64,000 nt of DNA from DATMNR01 sp963702765. Lineage in GTDB: Bacteria; Chloroflexota; Ktedonobacteria; Ktedonobacterales; Ktedonobacteraceae. Of the stretch, positions 62,591-64,000 are shown one piece after another. The position numbers and the translations under genes were made by a program. Location: NCBI GenBank assembly GCA_963702765.1, contig CAVPEB010000021.1, positions 111,131-175,130 on the forward strand, read 5' to 3'. The number at the start of each line of letters is the position of its first letter. Position 1 is the first letter of the stretch. The notes beneath the pieces are model-generated. The model was not told where the DNA came from and made no database searches. It saw only the letters and a list, made by a program, of their open reading frames with translations.

Positions 62591-64000
62591 TTATCCCACT
62601 TCAACATCGACATATCTGAATTGGACAAGACCGATAATCAATAGCGCAATAGCGACAGCAGTCATGCCCAGGAAGTTGGTCCAGTTCATGCCGAGGAAGA
62701 TCGGATTGCCGTACAGGTGGAAAACAGAAAGTGACATCACCCAGCCAGGAAACTGGATATTCCCTTCGAGCGATTCTTGCAGGTAAGACAGGACGAGATA
62801 GGCGGTCACGATGCCCAGTACGGCGCCATAGCGCAGGCGTCCAGAAAGCGCATAGACGAGACCTATCGCAATCAACGCCGGAGGGAGCATGCTGAAGCTG
62901 GCGGCGAGCAGTTTACCCTGATCGATGGAAAGGTTGATGAACTGGGCCCCAATGGTGAGGGCGAGCCAGGTCACGACAGAAGCGAGAAGGACTATCAGGA
63001 CATTCGCGCACGAAGCGTTCCAGCAGAACCCTTTGCCGTGACTGCGGGGTGCTGAAAATCAGTTCCAGCCGCCCATTTTCCAGGTCCGAGGGCCACTGCA
63101 AGGCGAGCGTCAGCGCCAGGATCACGACCACCGCTGGCACGAAGGCGAAGACGAGGGTACCCAGCAGCGCGGTATTCGTGTTGGTGGGGGTGTCGAATAA
63201 GTATTGTTGTAGCCAGGGGGTCTGCTGCACCGCCTGGTTAAATGCCTTCTGGAAGCCGGGAGTCGCAAACAGCACAGCGGCACAAAAGAGCCACTATGCC
63301 GAGCAGCCACCAGAAGGCACCCCACCCATCCGCGAAGAGCGTCTGCAAGCTCACCGAGCGCGTGGAAACTTCGCGCTCGGCCCTGCTCAGGCTGCGATGC
63401 GCCTGCTGCGAGCCACTTGCCGCCTCGCGCTGCGACTCTATAGCCGACCGTCCGATATCGCGCCTGGCGAACAGGATCACACTTCCCACCAGGCACAGCA
63501 CAGCGAGACCCAGCGGAACCAGCACCGCCAGCGGCTGGTCAGGGAAACCGGCAAGCAGCGGCCGGTTGAGGTTGTAATAATAGACCGGCGAGAGATACTG
63601 TACCCAGGCGCCGTTCAGTTCCCGTCCAACCATATTCAGGAGCACGAACAGGATCAGTAGGCCGCCTGCCAAACCTGCTGCCGCGCGGCGGCCAGTCGTC
63701 AATTGAGAGAGCAACAGTGCCACCATGCCAAAGAAGAAGGCCAGAAAGCACAAATTCAGCCCTGCAATCAGCGCCCTGACAAAATCGACGATGCCCACCG
63801 CCAAGAGCAGCTTCGCCGGCCACGACTCCAACCGCGAACAATACCGCGATCACGAGCAGCGCGATCGCCAGCGCACCCACCTTCTCCAGCAGCAGGCGCG
63901 TGCGTGACTGTGACGTGGTCAGCAGCACATCCATGGTGCCGCGTTCCTCTTCTCCCCGCACCAGACGGGCACCGGCCAGGATGGGCCAGATGCTGAGTAG
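62591..64000 (-). pseudogene. ABC-2-type transporter permease, three frame breaks, 5' end outside window
   Basis: A membrane protein of more than 460 residues read in four pieces from right to left: 64000-~63830 (ARLVRGEEERGTMDVLLTT, LLLEKVGALAIALLVIAVLF), ~63830-63285 (LLAVGIVDFVRALIAGLNL, YLSPVYYYNLNRPLLAG), ~63280-63010 (LFATPGFQKAFNQAVQQTPW, LELIFSTPQSRQRVLLERF) and ~63005-62591 (VVTWLALTIGAQFINLSID to the C-terminus). The EEERGTMDVLL and RLELIFSTPQSR segments, after helices, are the repeated motif of bacterial ABC-2 exporters with two homologous halves. GC content is much higher than in the rest of the window. The ATPase partner would be further right. Either a pseudogene or an error-rich end of an assembly. 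Confidence 0.75.

Overview
The window looks like chromosomal DNA of a Ktedonobacteria-type member of the Chloroflexota. This is an inference from gene content and style: a sedolisin with C-terminal AERPMYF-type repeats, BNR-type beta-propeller proteins, sensor proteins with many membrane segments, a SWIM-finger/XPB-accessory gene pair, a Ser/Thr kinase next to a membrane PP2C phosphatase, and moderate GC. No rRNA or other marker allows a firmer name. There is no phage, CRISPR array or plasmid backbone. The only clear mobile element is one decayed IS4-type insertion sequence.

Layout. 1-3.3 kb (minus): pyruvate phosphate dikinase (3' end outside the window), preceded in the same operon by a HEPN-domain protein. 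3.6-14.1 kb (plus): a signalling island with two BNR propeller proteins, two tandem multi-pass sensor-like proteins without a kinase domain, a small four-helix membrane protein, a frameshifted glycine-rich membrane protein, and a full PDZ-GAF histidine kinase with its NarL-type response regulator. A ~205-215 bp palindromic repeat lies at each edge of this island, and a near-identical operator/promoter block occurs twice inside it. 14.1-19.5 kb: a secreted sedolisin broken by a frameshift, divergent from an ECF sigma factor and its zinc-finger anti-sigma. 19.7-26.7 kb: thiolase, an acyl-CoA mutase with isobutyryl-type active-site residues, a broken GNAT, PrmA, RsmE and a dienelactone hydrolase. 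26.7-28.3 kb: the dead IS4 element. 28.5-33.6 kb: the SWIM and XPB-N-terminal-like pair. 33.6-37.8 kb: MarR regulator plus a heterodimeric ABC exporter. 37.9-40.7 kb: tRNA-Gly, tRNA-Cys, RecO, MFS transporter. 41-45.3 kb: Ser/Thr kinase-TPR and PP2C phosphatase. 45.3-49.7 kb: nuoA, nuoC, a small membrane protein, nuoD and nuoH, without nuoB. 50.5-54.4 kb (minus operon): biotin carrier, true methylmalonyl-CoA mutase, MurI, PAP2-like protein. 54.5-56.9 kb: a small Cys-rich protein, groES, groEL. 57-62.3 kb (minus): PsbP-like lipid/surface protein, 2-hydroxyacid dehydrogenase, glycosyltransferase, DnaJ-propeller fusion, AlkA-type glycosylase. 62.6-64 kb: a GC-rich ABC-2 permease gene with three frame breaks, running off the window.

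Metabolic reading: the thiolase, two different B12-type acyl-CoA mutases and the biotin carrier point to breakdown of branched or odd-chain acyl-CoA into central metabolism, with PPDK for gluconeogenic PEP supply. None of the mutase cobalamin-binding subunits or carboxylase catalytic subunits is in the window.

Two broad features deserve attention. First, at least eight genes carry frame breaks (about a dozen sites, several in short homopolymers), so either the assembly contains indel errors or this chromosome is decaying. Second, several families of palindromic repeats are scattered through the window, and two of them are embedded in frame within protein-coding genes.
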